64,000 nucleotides of DNA from Treponema sp. OMZ 790 (lineage in GTDB: Bacteria > Spirochaetota > Spirochaetia > Treponematales > Treponemataceae): NCBI RefSeq assembly GCF_024181285.1, contig NZ_CP051201.1, positions 930,001 through 994,000 of the forward strand, written 5' to 3'. Numbering within the stretch: the stretch's first letter is position 1; the number at the start of each line of letters is the position of its first letter. The notes under the pieces are model-generated. The model did not search any database and was not told where the DNA came from. It was given only the letters and a program-made list of their open reading frames with translations. The position numbers and the translations under genes are program-made. Positions 1-7,730 of this stretch are shown piece after piece.

Positions 1-839
1 AAAAAATTCAAAAAAGAGAAGAATTAACTAAAGAAGATATTCGAGTTTTGAAGCATTTTATTGTAGTACAAAATACTAGAACTCCAGGTAAGATACAGGA
101 GTTTACTGATAGTATAACCGAAATGTCAAAAGAACTATTAATAAAATCTCATAAATTTGATAATTGGAAAAAAGAAATTGAAGCTGCAAAAATTGAGCTC
201 AATAATTATCCGTTTTGGCAACTACTAATGTATTTACAGAGCTTTCTTTTGTTTGTAGATTTAAGGTTTTTAATATTAGAATCAAAAACTACAAATAAAT
301 TTGTAATAGGACAAAACCCTGTAATAATAACAAATAAATTCCTAGAAGAAAAGAGATGGACTAATTCGAAAAAAGGACTTGCATTAAAAGGTGTAACGGT
401 TTTATTACCTATTTCTCCAGAGTTTGTAATTTGTTTTTATGATAACGAATCATATTCAATTATTGGAGAAAAAAAATATCATAAATTAACGGATGAAGAA
501 ATAAATAATTTAAATATGTATCAATTTGTAACTACTGAGAATTCAATTTATTTCAAAGAGTTTAATGAAATTTATAACAAATTTAATTCAGTAACAGAAG
601 AATACAGAAACAATTCAAAAGCAACACTTAAATCTTCACCAATTATTAACAATACACAAATAATTCAGATGGGAAATAAAGATTATCCAATAGAACCAAA
701 ACAAGAATTTTTGGCAATAAAAGAAAAGGCTTGGTTATTACCACTAGAGTATTGTTCATTAGAAAGAAAAGGAGCTAGAGCCGCTCAAGAATATATTGAA
801 AAAGATCCTAAATTGTCAGAGCTTCTTCAAATTGATTAA
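1..839 (+). CDS. DUF4238-like protein, 5' partial (integron cassette gene)
   Basis: The frame is open to the left edge of the window, so the gene is 5'-partial; an internal TTG at 48 is only a possible start. The visible part (about 275 residues) has a QNTRTPGK segment near its start, then NPVIITN and a LLPISPE block, the layout I associate with the C-terminal half of DUF4238 proteins, whose function is unknown. No signal peptide can be judged. It ends 9 bp before an attC site, as expected for an integron cassette gene. The family call is from recalled motifs and is moderately sure. Confidence 0.6.
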   Translation, partial: KIQKREELTKEDIRVLKHFIVVQNTRTPGKIQEFTDSITEMSKELLIKSHKFDNWKKEIEAAKIELNNYPFWQLLMYLQSFLLFVDLRFLILESKTTNKFVIGQNPVIITNKFLEEKRWTNSKKGLALKGVTVLLPISPEFVICFYDNESYSIIGEKKYHKLTDEEINNLNMYQFVTTENSIYFKEFNEIYNKFNSVTEEYRNNSKATLKSSPIINNTQIIQMGNKDYPIEPKQEFLAIKEKAWLLPLEYCSLERKGARAAQEYIEKDPKLSELLQID

Positions 840-848
840 AATAAAATC

Positions 849-1006
849 GTCTAACACCCGCTTCAACCTGACAATTGTTTTGTCACGAAAGTTGCTTGAC
901 GGTCATTGCTAACGCAATTCCCTTTTTTATGCAACTTTCGCGCAAACTTTGCCTTACGCTATACGCGTCGGCAAAGGCACAAATGCAGGTTAAGCGAATG
1001 TTAGAC
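849..1006 (+). other. attC recombination site 1 (long form)
   Basis: The site starts with GTCTAAC (R'' box) and ends with GTTAGAC (R' box). The inner arms CTTCAACCTG and CAGGTTAAG are also complementary, which is the attC plan. The orientation matches + strand cassette genes. At 158 bp it is much longer than the 66-bp sites downstream; the extra central part contains imperfect inverted repeats (GAAAGTTGC at about 888, GCAACTTTC at about 931). Confidence 0.88.
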
Positions 1007-1045
1007 AGATGCCTCACGGCACGATTAACTGCAACTTTGAAAAAT
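1007..1045 (+). repeat. conserved 39-bp cassette leader, copy 1
   Basis: The 39 bp right after attC 1 are repeated after attC 2 at 2606-2644 with three mismatches. They begin with a small hairpin (TGCC-TCAC-GGCA) and end in ACTTTGAAAAAT. The role is unknown; this is the first segment of each cassette. Confidence 0.7.
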
Positions 1046-1136
1046 ACAGGATGTAATTTTGATGAACATGTAAATGCTATTGCGTTTATACATTCGCTAT
1101 CTTGTTATTTAGAATACAAAAAGAAGATTTAAAACA

Positions 1137-1772
1137 ATGAATGAAAAAGAAATAATGTCAGAACTGAATAATTTGACTAAGCAAAAAGAAAAATGGAATA
1201 CATCTATTGACAATGTAGTATTGATACTCAAAAGTACCAATTCTAAAAAAATAAAAGCAAAATCATTGTGGTTGCTTGGTGAAATGGGGCTACAGAATTC
1301 TTCACAAATACAAGACCATATACAAATAATAGCCAGTTTTCTAAATGATAAAGAGCCTAAATTAAGAGAAAGAGCTGTTAATGCTTTAGGAAGGATTGGA
1401 AGAGCTAACCATTTATTAGTAATGCCTTATTGGGATAATATAATGGATATGAAAAATGATGAATCATCGGATGTCAGAATGTGTTTTATATGGGCTTGTG
1501 AAAATATTGCAACAAATTCTCCTGAGTTATATAGCAATTGTATGGATATTTTTTTAGAGTTGATAAATGATAAAAATGACAGAGTTCGTATAGAAGCTCC
1601 TGAAATGTTTAGAGTTATAGGAAAACGAAAACCAAAATATGTAGAACCCTATTTGGACAAATTGCAATGGTTTGCTGATAATGATTTACATCGAGTTGTT
1701 CGTATTCATTCAGCAGGGGCTGTTCGAGTTACAAAAAAAGCATTGGAAGCAACTAAAAATATCGATGAATAA
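1137..1772 (+). CDS. HEAT-repeat-like protein (cassette gene)
   Basis: This is a 211-residue soluble protein with no signal peptide. After a charged helical N-terminus it shows repeated paired-helix units such as KAKSLWLLGEMG, LRERAVNALGRIG, DVRMCFIWACENIA, RVRIEAPEMFRVIG and VVRIHSAGAVRVT, spaced roughly 38-40 residues. That is the pattern of HEAT/PBS-lyase-like scaffolds, which usually bind other proteins. It is the first gene of the cassette following attC 1; no strong ribosome site is visible before ATG 1137. The partner and role are unknown. Confidence 0.7.
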   Translation: MNEKEIMSELNNLTKQKEKWNTSIDNVVLILKSTNSKKIKAKSLWLLGEMGLQNSSQIQDHIQIIASFLNDKEPKLRERAVNALGRIGRANHLLVMPYWDNIMDMKNDESSDVRMCFIWACENIATNSPELYSNCMDIFLELINDKNDRVRIEAPEMFRVIGKRKPKYVEPYLDKLQWFADNDLHRVVRIHSAGAVRVTKKALEATKNIDE

Positions 1773-1923
1773 AAACAGCAAATAAGATAGTGTCAAAAGG
1801 AATAGTGGCTTTAACCGATTGGTGCAAAGTTTATTTTAAGCTTTATCTTACTGACAGCTTTTATACTCGATATGTTATAGATTATTTTTGGGAAAAATAG
1901 TATTATTAATAAAGGAGATTTAT

Positions 1924-2208
1924 ATGACGATTGCAGATTTTGTAAATGAAATTATGGAGCTTTTTATTAAGTCGGCTTCTAGACCTGATGATGTTCTATT
2001 AGTTAGAGATATTTTTAATAAATTTTCTATTTCACAAGGCTCAGAAAAACATTTAAATTTTATAAAGGCTGTAGAAACGCTTAAATCACAGGGGTATATT
2101 TCTATTGAGAAAAGAGCTGCTGGTTTAGAATGCCTTGTATTAACAACCAAAGGTTTTGAGTCGATAAAAAAAGTGAAAAGGATTTTATGTCGATCGAAGA
2201 TTTTGTAA
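1924..2208 (+). CDS. small winged-helix-like protein, tandem copy A
   Basis: This is a 94-residue protein. ATG 1924 is chosen because AAAGGAG sits at 1912-1918; an upstream in-frame start at 1888 lacks such a site. An N-terminal helix is followed by LLVRDIFNKF, a helix around FIKAVETLKSQGYISIEKR and a strand LECLVLTTKGFE, which resembles a winged-helix fold (structure inferred). It is nearly identical to the next gene and overlaps it by 22 bp. The C-terminus differs: after LVLT it continues KGFESIKKVKR and runs 14 residues beyond the shared part. The function is unknown. Confidence 0.6.
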   Translation: MTIADFVNEIMELFIKSASRPDDVLLVRDIFNKFSISQGSEKHLNFIKAVETLKSQGYISIEKRAAGLECLVLTTKGFESIKKVKRILCRSKIL

Positions 2209-2414
2209 ATGAAATTATGGAGTTTTTTATTAAGTCGGCTTCTAGACCTGATGATGTTCTATTAGTTAGAGATATTTTTAATAAATTTTCTATTTCACAA
2301 GGCTCAGAAAAACATTTAAATTTTATAAAAGCTGTAGAAAAGCTTAAATCACAGGGGTATATTTCTATTGAGAAAAGAGCTGCTGGTTTAGAATGTCTTG
2401 TTCTCACTGATACA
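1924..2414 (+). repeat. direct tandem duplication, 263-bp unit
   Basis: The ATG at 1924 and the ATG at 2187 are 263 bp apart. From there about 225 bp match almost base for base (for example TCAGAAAAACATTTAAATTT in both), then diverge after the LVLT codons. This is a recent in-cassette duplication that makes two overlapping genes. Confidence 0.9.
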
Positions 2415-2435
2415 GGATTTAATACTATTGGTTAG
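2187..2435 (+). CDS. small winged-helix-like protein, tandem copy B
   Basis: This 82-residue copy starts inside the 3' end of copy A, with AAAGGA about 7 bp before ATG 2187. Residues 3-75 match copy A almost completely (for example ETLKS becomes EKLKS), then it ends DTGFNTIG. The winged-helix-like reading is the same as for copy A. Both copies lie between attC 1 and attC 2 together with the HEAT gene, so this cassette carries three genes. The function is unknown. Confidence 0.6.
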   Translation: MSIEDFVNEIMEFFIKSASRPDDVLLVRDIFNKFSISQGSEKHLNFIKAVEKLKSQGYISIEKRAAGLECLVLTDTGFNTIG

Positions 2436-2539
2436 ATAATATTAAATGCTATAAAAATAAAGTATTTCATAAAAGCAGTCTATAACATGATGTAAAAAGT
2501 AATGCTTGTCAATTTGTATTAAGTTGTATAAATAAAAGT

Positions 2540-2605
2540 GTCTAACACCGGCTTCAACCTGACATTGCGGAGGAGCCGCAAATGCAGGTTAAGCGAATGT
2601 TAGAC
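2540..2605 (+). other. attC recombination site 2
   Basis: This 66-bp site has GTCTAAC at 2540 and GTTAGAC at 2599. The inner arms GCTTCAACCTGACATTGCGG and CCGCAAATGCAGGTTAAGC pair with a short AGGAG loop region. The orientation is the same as the other two sites. Confidence 0.9.
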
Positions 2606-2956
2606 AGATGCCTTACGGCACGATAAACTGTAACTTTGAAAAATTTGCTGTGTATTTTTATAAATTAAAGCTTAAAACCCAAATTAAAAGCTTATGTTCT
2701 TTGATTAAAGTTGTATTATAATATCTACTTGGATAAGGAAAAGAAAACTTTTATCTAAGTATTTTAAAACTCGTTCAGGAAATCAACGAGTTAAAAGTCC
2801 TTCGGACGGTCATGGTGATTATAATAATTAACTTAGTAAGGAAAATACAAGTTTAGTTTTGTGTTTTAACATTATTATGTAATATAAAAAATAAAGCTTA
2901 TTTATAATATTTGATTTGTTGTTAAAAAGCTGAAAAAATGATATATTATTTATAGT
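2606..2956. other. non-coding cassette leader before the toxin-antitoxin pair
   Basis: The first 39 bp repeat the leader found after attC 1. Further on there is an inverted repeat AACTCGT/ACGAGTT (about 2768-2792) and a tight hairpin GTCC-TTC-GGAC near 2797-2807. I see no convincing open reading frame; the stretch may hold the promoter of the toxin-antitoxin pair. Confidence 0.4.
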
Positions 2957-3244
2957 ATGATATTTGATTGGAATAATGAGAAGAATATGATGCTCAAAAA
3001 AGATAGAAATATATCTTTTGAGCGTATTATTATAGCGATTGAACAAGATAGTTTACTGGATATTTTGGAACATCCGAATAAAGAAAAATATCCAAATCAA
3101 CTTTTGCTTATTGTTGAAATTGATAGATATGTATATGTAGTTCCTTGTGTACTTGAAAATGATATTTGTTTTTTGAAAACTATTTTTCCAAGTAGAAAAT
3201 ATACGAGAGAATATCTCGAAAGGAAAGGAGTAGAGAATGAATAG
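2957..3244 (+). CDS. BrnT-like type II toxin (cassette gene)
   Basis: This is a 95-residue protein beginning IFDWNNEKN, then ISFERIIIAIEQDSLLDI, a strand-rich middle (LLLIVEIDRYVYVVPCVLEND) and FPSRKYTREYLE. The opening F-W-x-x-x-K-N with a following SFE helix and the closing R-x-x-T/R-x-E-Y pattern match the BrnT/COG2929 ribonuclease-fold toxins. The stop overlaps the ATG of the next gene by 8 bp, the usual toxin-first BrnT-BrnA order. As a lone pair in a cassette it may stabilise the array. Toxicity is inferred, not shown. Confidence 0.62.
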   Translation: MIFDWNNEKNMMLKKDRNISFERIIIAIEQDSLLDILEHPNKEKYPNQLLLIVEIDRYVYVVPCVLENDICFLKTIFPSRKYTREYLERKGVENE

Positions 3245-3494
3245 TGAAAAAGAGTTATATGAATCCATAGAAAATGATGAATGGAAATCGGTAAAGAATA
3301 TGCATGAACTTAGTAGTGATTTAAAAAAAGCTGCTGAAAGTATGCTTATGAAAAGTGAAAAGATAGATATAATGCTTGGTAAACAAGATATGAATAATCT
3401 GAAAGCAAAAGCTTTTGAAGAAGGTATTCACTATGAAGTTTTTGCAGGAAGTATATTACATAAATATTTAATTGGAAAACTGGTAGAAGGATAA
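3237..3494 (+). CDS. BrnA/CopG-like antitoxin (cassette gene)
   Basis: This 85-residue protein starts within the toxin gene, with AAAGGAG just upstream. The acidic helical N-terminus (ELYESIENDEWKS) would bind the toxin. The C-terminal part KIDIMLGKQDMNNLKAKAFEEGIHYEVFAGSILHKYLIGK fits the ribbon-helix-helix of COG5304-type antitoxins: a strand, then a helix with LKAKAxEEGIxY. Such antitoxins neutralise the toxin and repress their own operon; that is family knowledge. It ends 12 bp before attC 3. Confidence 0.7.
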   Translation: MNSEKELYESIENDEWKSVKNMHELSSDLKKAAESMLMKSEKIDIMLGKQDMNNLKAKAFEEGIHYEVFAGSILHKYLIGKLVEG

Positions 3495-3506
3495 AAAAAC
3501 TAATGT

Positions 3507-3572
3507 GTCTAACACCCGCTTCAACCTGACATTGCGGACGAGCCGCAAATGCAGGTTAAGCGAATGTTAGAT
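3507..3572 (+). other. attC recombination site 3
   Basis: This 66-bp site runs from GTCTAAC (3507) to GTTAGAT (3566). It is nearly identical to site 2, with one change in the loop (GGACGAG) and T as the last core base. It is the last attC seen. What follows (a CCTGCC-TAAA-GGCAGG hairpin at 3577-3592) does not match the cassette leader, so this probably is the distal end of the array. Confidence 0.88.
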
Positions 3573-3793
3573 TGACCTGCCTAAAGGCAGGCGGGTAATG
3601 GAACCGATCGAAACAGAATAAAAAATAAAATAATTGCAATGAAAAAGAACATTGCGAAAGGAAGGTCGAAATGAAAAATATAAAAATACCTTTAAGGATA
3701 TTGTTTGTATTCAGTATGTTGTTTATTTCTATAGTAACACTACTTGTAGGGTGTTCTCAGCCTGTAGGTTTCCCGCAATCTTTTCGGGTATAT

Positions 3794-3797
3794 TATA
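3794..3797. repeat. 4-bp target duplication TATA, left of IS copy 1
   Basis: TATA precedes the left IS end here and is repeated at 5007-5010 after the right end. This marks a simple transposition event. Confidence 0.85.
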
Positions 3798-5006
3798 GGG
3801 CACCTCTAAAAACCTATTTTTTAGTGTACCTATTTATTATTTTAGTAGCTTTTTTATAAATTGTCTAGTGTAAAACTTGGATTCTTTATCTTAGTTCCCT
3901 TACTTTTCATTTTATTACCTATATGCTCCCTCATTTTATTTCTTTAGATAGCAATATCGACATAAGTTGTATGTTAAGTTCATCATTATTATCGAAAATG
4001 TTGCACGAGCTAATCCTATCGTTCTTACATAGATACCTTTCATTGAGTTTGTCATAAAGCCAAATACATGTTCTACTCTCGCCCGTATTTTTGATTTTTT
4101 TCTGTTACTGATTTTTTGTTTTTTAGTAAGAGGTTTTCCTCTTGCTCCTCTTTCACAAATTTGCCCTTCTATTCCTTTCGCTTTTAAAATCCTGTCTATT
4201 TCTTCTCCTATATAAGCACTATCTGCGTATAATCTTTCATCTTCCTTTTCAACTAAATTTTTTAATTCTTTACTATCATGAACATTGGCTGCTGTTACCG
4301 TCGCTTTCAATATAAGCTTACTTTTTTTATCTACTTTTATATGATCTTTATAACCGTAATAGCTACGTTTGTGCTTCTTTGTCCACCTAGCATCACAGTC
4401 TTTTTGTGATAATTTTGCCTTATTTTTTGCTTCTTGCCATTGTTCAGGGATTTTTCCGTTTTTGATTTGTTCATTTTCATCTTTGCTGTTATGCTGTATC
4501 GGAGCTTCTACTATTGTCGCATCTATTATCGTTCCCTCTTTTCCTATTAAGTTATTTCTAGCTAATTCTTTTCCAAACTTTTCAAATAACTTTTTTGATA
4601 CTCTCGCTTCAATGAGTTTTTCTTTAAAAAGCCATATTGTTTTTGCATCGGGTACTTTATCTTTTAATTCCAATCCTAAAAATCTCATAAAGGATAGCCG
4701 ATCGTTTATTTGATATTCCGTTTGATCATCACTTATGTTGTATAATTTTTGTAAGATTATTATTTTAAACATCATTACATAATCGTATGCAGGTCTTCCG
4801 CCTAAACCTTTTGGCTCTTTGGTTAATGCTTTTTTCAATAGCGGTCTGAATATTTCCCAATTTATTTTTTCATTTAATTTTTCAAGACTATCTCCTAACT
4901 TGCTTAATACTCTTAAACGATCTTCTTCATCAAATAATCCTTTTTGTTTCATATCTCATTTTATCATCTTTTTAATCTTTTTTAAAGGGGGTTTTTAGAG
5001 GTGCCC
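3798..5006 (-). mobile_element. IS5-family insertion sequence, copy 1
   Basis: The element is 1209 bp with perfect terminal inverted repeats GGGCACCTCTAAAAACC. It encodes one transposase on the - strand and has a 4-bp TATA target duplication. It is nearly identical to the copies at 6524 and 12702, so movement is recent. About 140 bp of AT-rich non-coding DNA lies between the transposase stop and the left end. Confidence 0.93.
3936..4952 (-). CDS. IS5-family DDE transposase, copy 1
   Basis: This 338-residue transposase cuts and rejoins the IS ends. The N-terminal DUF772-type region (about 40-110, GGRPAYDYVMMFKIIILQKL) is followed by an RNase-H-like DDE core: Asp in IIDATIVEAP, Asp in YADSAYIGEE and Glu in RARVEHVFGFM. 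The start is preceded by GAGG. The reading frame is intact, so the copy is probably active. It differs from the other two copies by only a handful of residues (for example R37 against K37, and M65 against L). Confidence 0.92.
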   Translation of the reverse strand: MKQKGLFDEEDRLRVLSKLGDSLEKLNEKINWEIFRPLLKKALTKEPKGLGGRPAYDYVMMFKIIILQKLYNISDDQTEYQINDRLSFMRFLGLELKDKVPDAKTIWLFKEKLIEARVSKKLFEKFGKELARNNLIGKEGTIIDATIVEAPIQHNSKDENEQIKNGKIPEQWQEAKNKAKLSQKDCDARWTKKHKRSYYGYKDHIKVDKKSKLILKATVTAANVHDSKELKNLVEKEDERLYADSAYIGEEIDRILKAKGIEGQICERGARGKPLTKKQKISNRKKSKIRARVEHVFGFMTNSMKGIYVRTIGLARATFSIIMMNLTYNLCRYCYLKK

Positions 5007-5588
5007 TATAGTGATAATTATTCACAGCTCATCACGGATGCAAATTATTCAGCAAAAGTAAAAGTTGAAGGTATTCAGGTAATTACGCAACAGGTAAGTT
5101 GTGGATATGCTGTAATAGAAATGCTTGCAAAATGGAAAAATAAAAATATTAACGAGCAATCATTGTTATCCCAAAATAATGGTAGGATTTCCACATCTCT
5201 TGGAGCAGGCTTTTTGAATGAAACGGCCAAGCAGTTTCCGGAATGGAACATAATTAGGTGTGTAAATATTTCCAATACCGAATTGCTAAGGCAAATATAT
5301 TCGTCACTCAAAAATGGATTTCCCGTCCCAATTGAATTTGCTGCGAAAAATACAGATGATGAATGGACACTTCATTTTGCTCTTGTTAATGCAGTTGATT
5401 TTCCTAACAATCAGATTTTTGTGTTAAACCCGTATGGGTATGAGGAAACATATACTATAGATAGTTTTATCAAAGCAACACGGTATGAGTGTTATGAAAA
5501 TATGGAGTGGTATTTCTCCGCCGGATTCCATATGGGTTTATTTAATAAAAACACAATCTATCTTTTAAGTAGTAAATAAGGAGGTGGT

Positions 5589-6230
5589 ATGAAGCGGGTA
5601 ACGATTACTTTCTTTATGTTTATTTTTTTCGTATCGTCTATTTCTCTGTATGCAGTAGAAACCGAAAGACGGTTTTCTATTCAAACAAATCCGATTTACA
5701 TCATCATCGATGCAATTTATCCTTTTCTGGATAAAGAAAAGCAGACTAATTATTTTACAATGAATCTTGAAGTTCAATATTCGCTAAGTAAACAATTTTT
5801 CCTCTCACTGAATAATATCATCACATATGAAAAGTATTTAATGAGTTATTATCAAGATAGTAGTGGAAGAAAGTTTAACAAAAGCTTTGCACAGCAGTTT
5901 CAATATATAGCTGAACCGGAGTTTGCATATAAGCTGTCCGGCTCATATCTGCAGGGCTCCTATGTTGGTGCAGCTCCCAGAATAGGGTTCACACATGTCT
6001 CTTCAAGTAATATAAATGACACCTTCCTTATCTTGGGTTTTGGTGTTATTTCCGGTTACCAGTGGATAATAAAACAGGGGTTTACAATTCAATTAGGAGC
6101 CGGAATCGGCAGATCGTGGACTATTCCGGTCAAAAAGAATGTGAGTGTATATGACCGACGAAGTGAATGGCGTTTATTCAATCTTCCCTTTGATATACCT
6201 CTGAAAATACAAATTGGATATTCTTTTTAG
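5589..6230 (+). CDS. exported hypothetical, outer-membrane-like
   Basis: This is a 213-residue protein with a strong AGGAGGT site before ATG 5589. The N-terminus MKRVTITFFMFIFFVSSISLYA is a cleavable signal peptide. The rest is rich in alternating aromatic and polar strands (YFTMNLEVQYSLSKQFFLSL, GFTIQLGAGIGRSW) and ends in a strand with terminal Phe (KIQIGYSF), the usual signature of a small outer-membrane beta-barrel. I do not recognise a named family. It follows the IS-split peptidase gene by 9 bp and was probably in its operon. Confidence 0.65.
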   Translation: MKRVTITFFMFIFFVSSISLYAVETERRFSIQTNPIYIIIDAIYPFLDKEKQTNYFTMNLEVQYSLSKQFFLSLNNIITYEKYLMSYYQDSSGRKFNKSFAQQFQYIAEPEFAYKLSGSYLQGSYVGAAPRIGFTHVSSSNINDTFLILGFGVISGYQWIIKQGFTIQLGAGIGRSWTIPVKKNVSVYDRRSEWRLFNLPFDIPLKIQIGYSF

Positions 6231-6237
6231 GGCGTAT

Positions 6238-6523
6238 ATGGTATATAAAATGACAATAATGATAATATCAACTCTTATGTTGATGGTGTTTTATTTTCTT
6301 TTGTTGTATGGAGGAGTAGCTTTTGTTCAGAATAAGAAGTTTTTTTCTTCAGCACCTAAAGAAGTTTATGATGCCATTCCTAATAAAAAAGAAAAATTTC
6401 ATGGTGCCCATATAATAGGCCGGATTATAATTGCAATTGCTTTTCTTATCTTTTTAGGTGCATTTATACTTGGTGCATGGAACGGAATACATAATAATTT
6501 TAATTTTATCGAATTCTTTATAA
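6238..6523 (+). pseudogene. small membrane protein gene truncated by IS copy 2
   Basis: The gene overlaps or abuts the previous gene; ATG 6238 or 6250 is the likely start. It encodes two membrane segments (IMIISTLMLMVFYFLLLYGGVAFV and IIGRIIIAIAFLIFLGAFILGAW) around a polar stretch APKEVYDAIPNKKEKFHG. At 6524 the frame runs into the IS and stops after RAPLKTPFKKD. The native 3' end is not found beyond the IS, so it was lost. The family is unknown. Confidence 0.7.
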
Positions 6524-7730
6524 GGGCACCTCTAAAAACCCCCTTTAAAAAAGATTAAAAAGATGATAAAATGAGGTATGAAACAAAAAGGATTATTTGA
6601 TGAAGAAGATCGTTTAAGAGTATTAAGCAAGTTAGGAGATAGTCTTGAAAAATTAAACGAAAAAATAAATTGGGAAATATTCAAACCACTATTAAAAAAA
6701 GCATTAACCAAAGAGCCAAAAGGTTTAGGCGGAAGACCTGCATACGATTATGTACTGATGTTTAAAATAATAATCTTACAAAAATTATACAACATAAGTG
6801 ATGATCAAACGGAATATCAAATAAACGATCGGCTATCCTTTATGAGATTTTTAGGATTGGAATTAAAAGATAAAGTACCCGATGCAAAAACAATATGGCT
6901 TTTTAAAGAAAAACTCATTGAAGCGAGAGTATCAAAAAAGTTATTTGAAAAGTTTGGAAAAGAATTAGCTAGAAATAACTTAATAGGAAAAGAGGGAACG
7001 ATAATAGATGCGACAATAGTAGAAGCTCCGATACAGCATAACAGCAAAGATGAAAATGAACAAATTAAAAACGGAAAAATCCCTGAACAATGGCAAGAAA
7101 AACAAAATAAGGCAAAATTATCGCAAAAAGACTGTGATGCGAGGTGGACAAAGAAGCATAAACGTAATTATTACGGTTATAAAGATCATATAAAAATAGA
7201 TAAAAAAAGTAAGCTTATATTGAAAGCGACGGTAACAGCAGCCAATGTTCATGATAGTAAAGAATTAAAAAATTTAGTTGAAAAGGAAGATGAAAGATTA
7301 TACGCAGATAGTGCTTATATAGGAGAAGAAATAGACAGGATTTTAAAAGCGAAAGGAATAGAAGAGCAAATTTGTGAAAGAGGAGCAAGAGGAAAACCTC
7401 TTACTAAAAAACAAAAAATCAGTAACAGAAAAAAATCAAAAATACGGGCGAGAGTAGAACATGTATTTGGCTTTATGACAAACTCAATGAAAGGTATCTA
7501 TGTAAGAACGATAGGATTAGCTCGTGCAACATTTTCGATAATAATGATGAACTTAACATACAACTTATGTCGATATTGCTATCTAAAGAAATAAAATGAG
7601 GGAGCATATAGGTAATAAAATGAAAAGTAAGGAACTTAAGATAAAGAATCCAAGTTTTACACTAGACAATTTATAAAAAAGCTACTAAAATAATAAATAG
7701 GTACACTAAAAAATAGGTTTTTAGAGGTGC
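6524..7730 (+). mobile_element. IS5-family insertion sequence, copy 2 (right end clipped)
   Basis: The left end GGGCACCTCTAAAAACC is intact, but the right end reads GGTTTTTAGAGGTGC and then ACACATG: the last two bases are missing. No target duplication is seen (ATAA on the left, ACAC on the right). The length is 1207 bp. The pattern suggests a deletion starting at the IS end, consistent with the lost 3' part of the gene it interrupted. Confidence 0.88.
6578..7594 (+). CDS. IS5-family DDE transposase, copy 2
   Basis: This 338-residue transposase is full length, with the same DDE residues as copy 1 (IIDATIVEAP, YADSAYIGEE, RARVEHVFGFM). It starts at an ATG preceded by GAGG. Small differences from the others include EKQNKAK for EAKNKAK, KHKRNYYGYKDHIKI and IEEQICERG. 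The gene is intact, but its element lacks the outermost right-end bases and may be immobile. Confidence 0.92.
   Translation: MKQKGLFDEEDRLRVLSKLGDSLEKLNEKINWEIFKPLLKKALTKEPKGLGGRPAYDYVLMFKIIILQKLYNISDDQTEYQINDRLSFMRFLGLELKDKVPDAKTIWLFKEKLIEARVSKKLFEKFGKELARNNLIGKEGTIIDATIVEAPIQHNSKDENEQIKNGKIPEQWQEKQNKAKLSQKDCDARWTKKHKRNYYGYKDHIKIDKKSKLILKATVTAANVHDSKELKNLVEKEDERLYADSAYIGEEIDRILKAKGIEEQICERGARGKPLTKKQKISNRKKSKIRARVEHVFGFMTNSMKGIYVRTIGLARATFSIIMMNLTYNLCRYCYLKK

Larger units (their letters stand above)
3671..5579 (+). pseudogene. C39-like cysteine peptidase lipoprotein, split by IS copy 1
   Basis: Removing the IS (3798-5006) and one TATA duplicate joins codons 3671-3797 to 5011-5579 in one frame, giving 231 residues. 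The N-terminus has a signal peptide with lipobox LLVGC (Cys about residue 28). The body contains QQVSCGYAVIEML, LHFALVNAV and LNPYG, the Cys-His-Asn layout of peptidase C39-like (papain-fold) domains. A lipid-anchored, surface or periplasmic cysteine peptidase or bacteriocin-processing-like domain is inferred. The 3' part could only be translated from a GTG at 5001 without export, so the gene is probably dead. It lies just beyond the integron array, and the next gene follows 9 bp downstream. Confidence 0.85.

Noticed and set aside
875..1132. Open frame of 85 codons across attC 1 and the cassette leader
   Set aside because: Most of it is attC sequence, and the start lies inside a recombination site. 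The last 25 codons (DEHVNAIAFIHSLSCYLEY) look protein-like, but there is no start or ribosome site.
4369..4713. Long frame opposite the transposase (repeated as 6817-7047 and 12995-13339)
   Set aside because: It is a shadow of the transposase gene on the other strand, recurring only because the IS is repeated.
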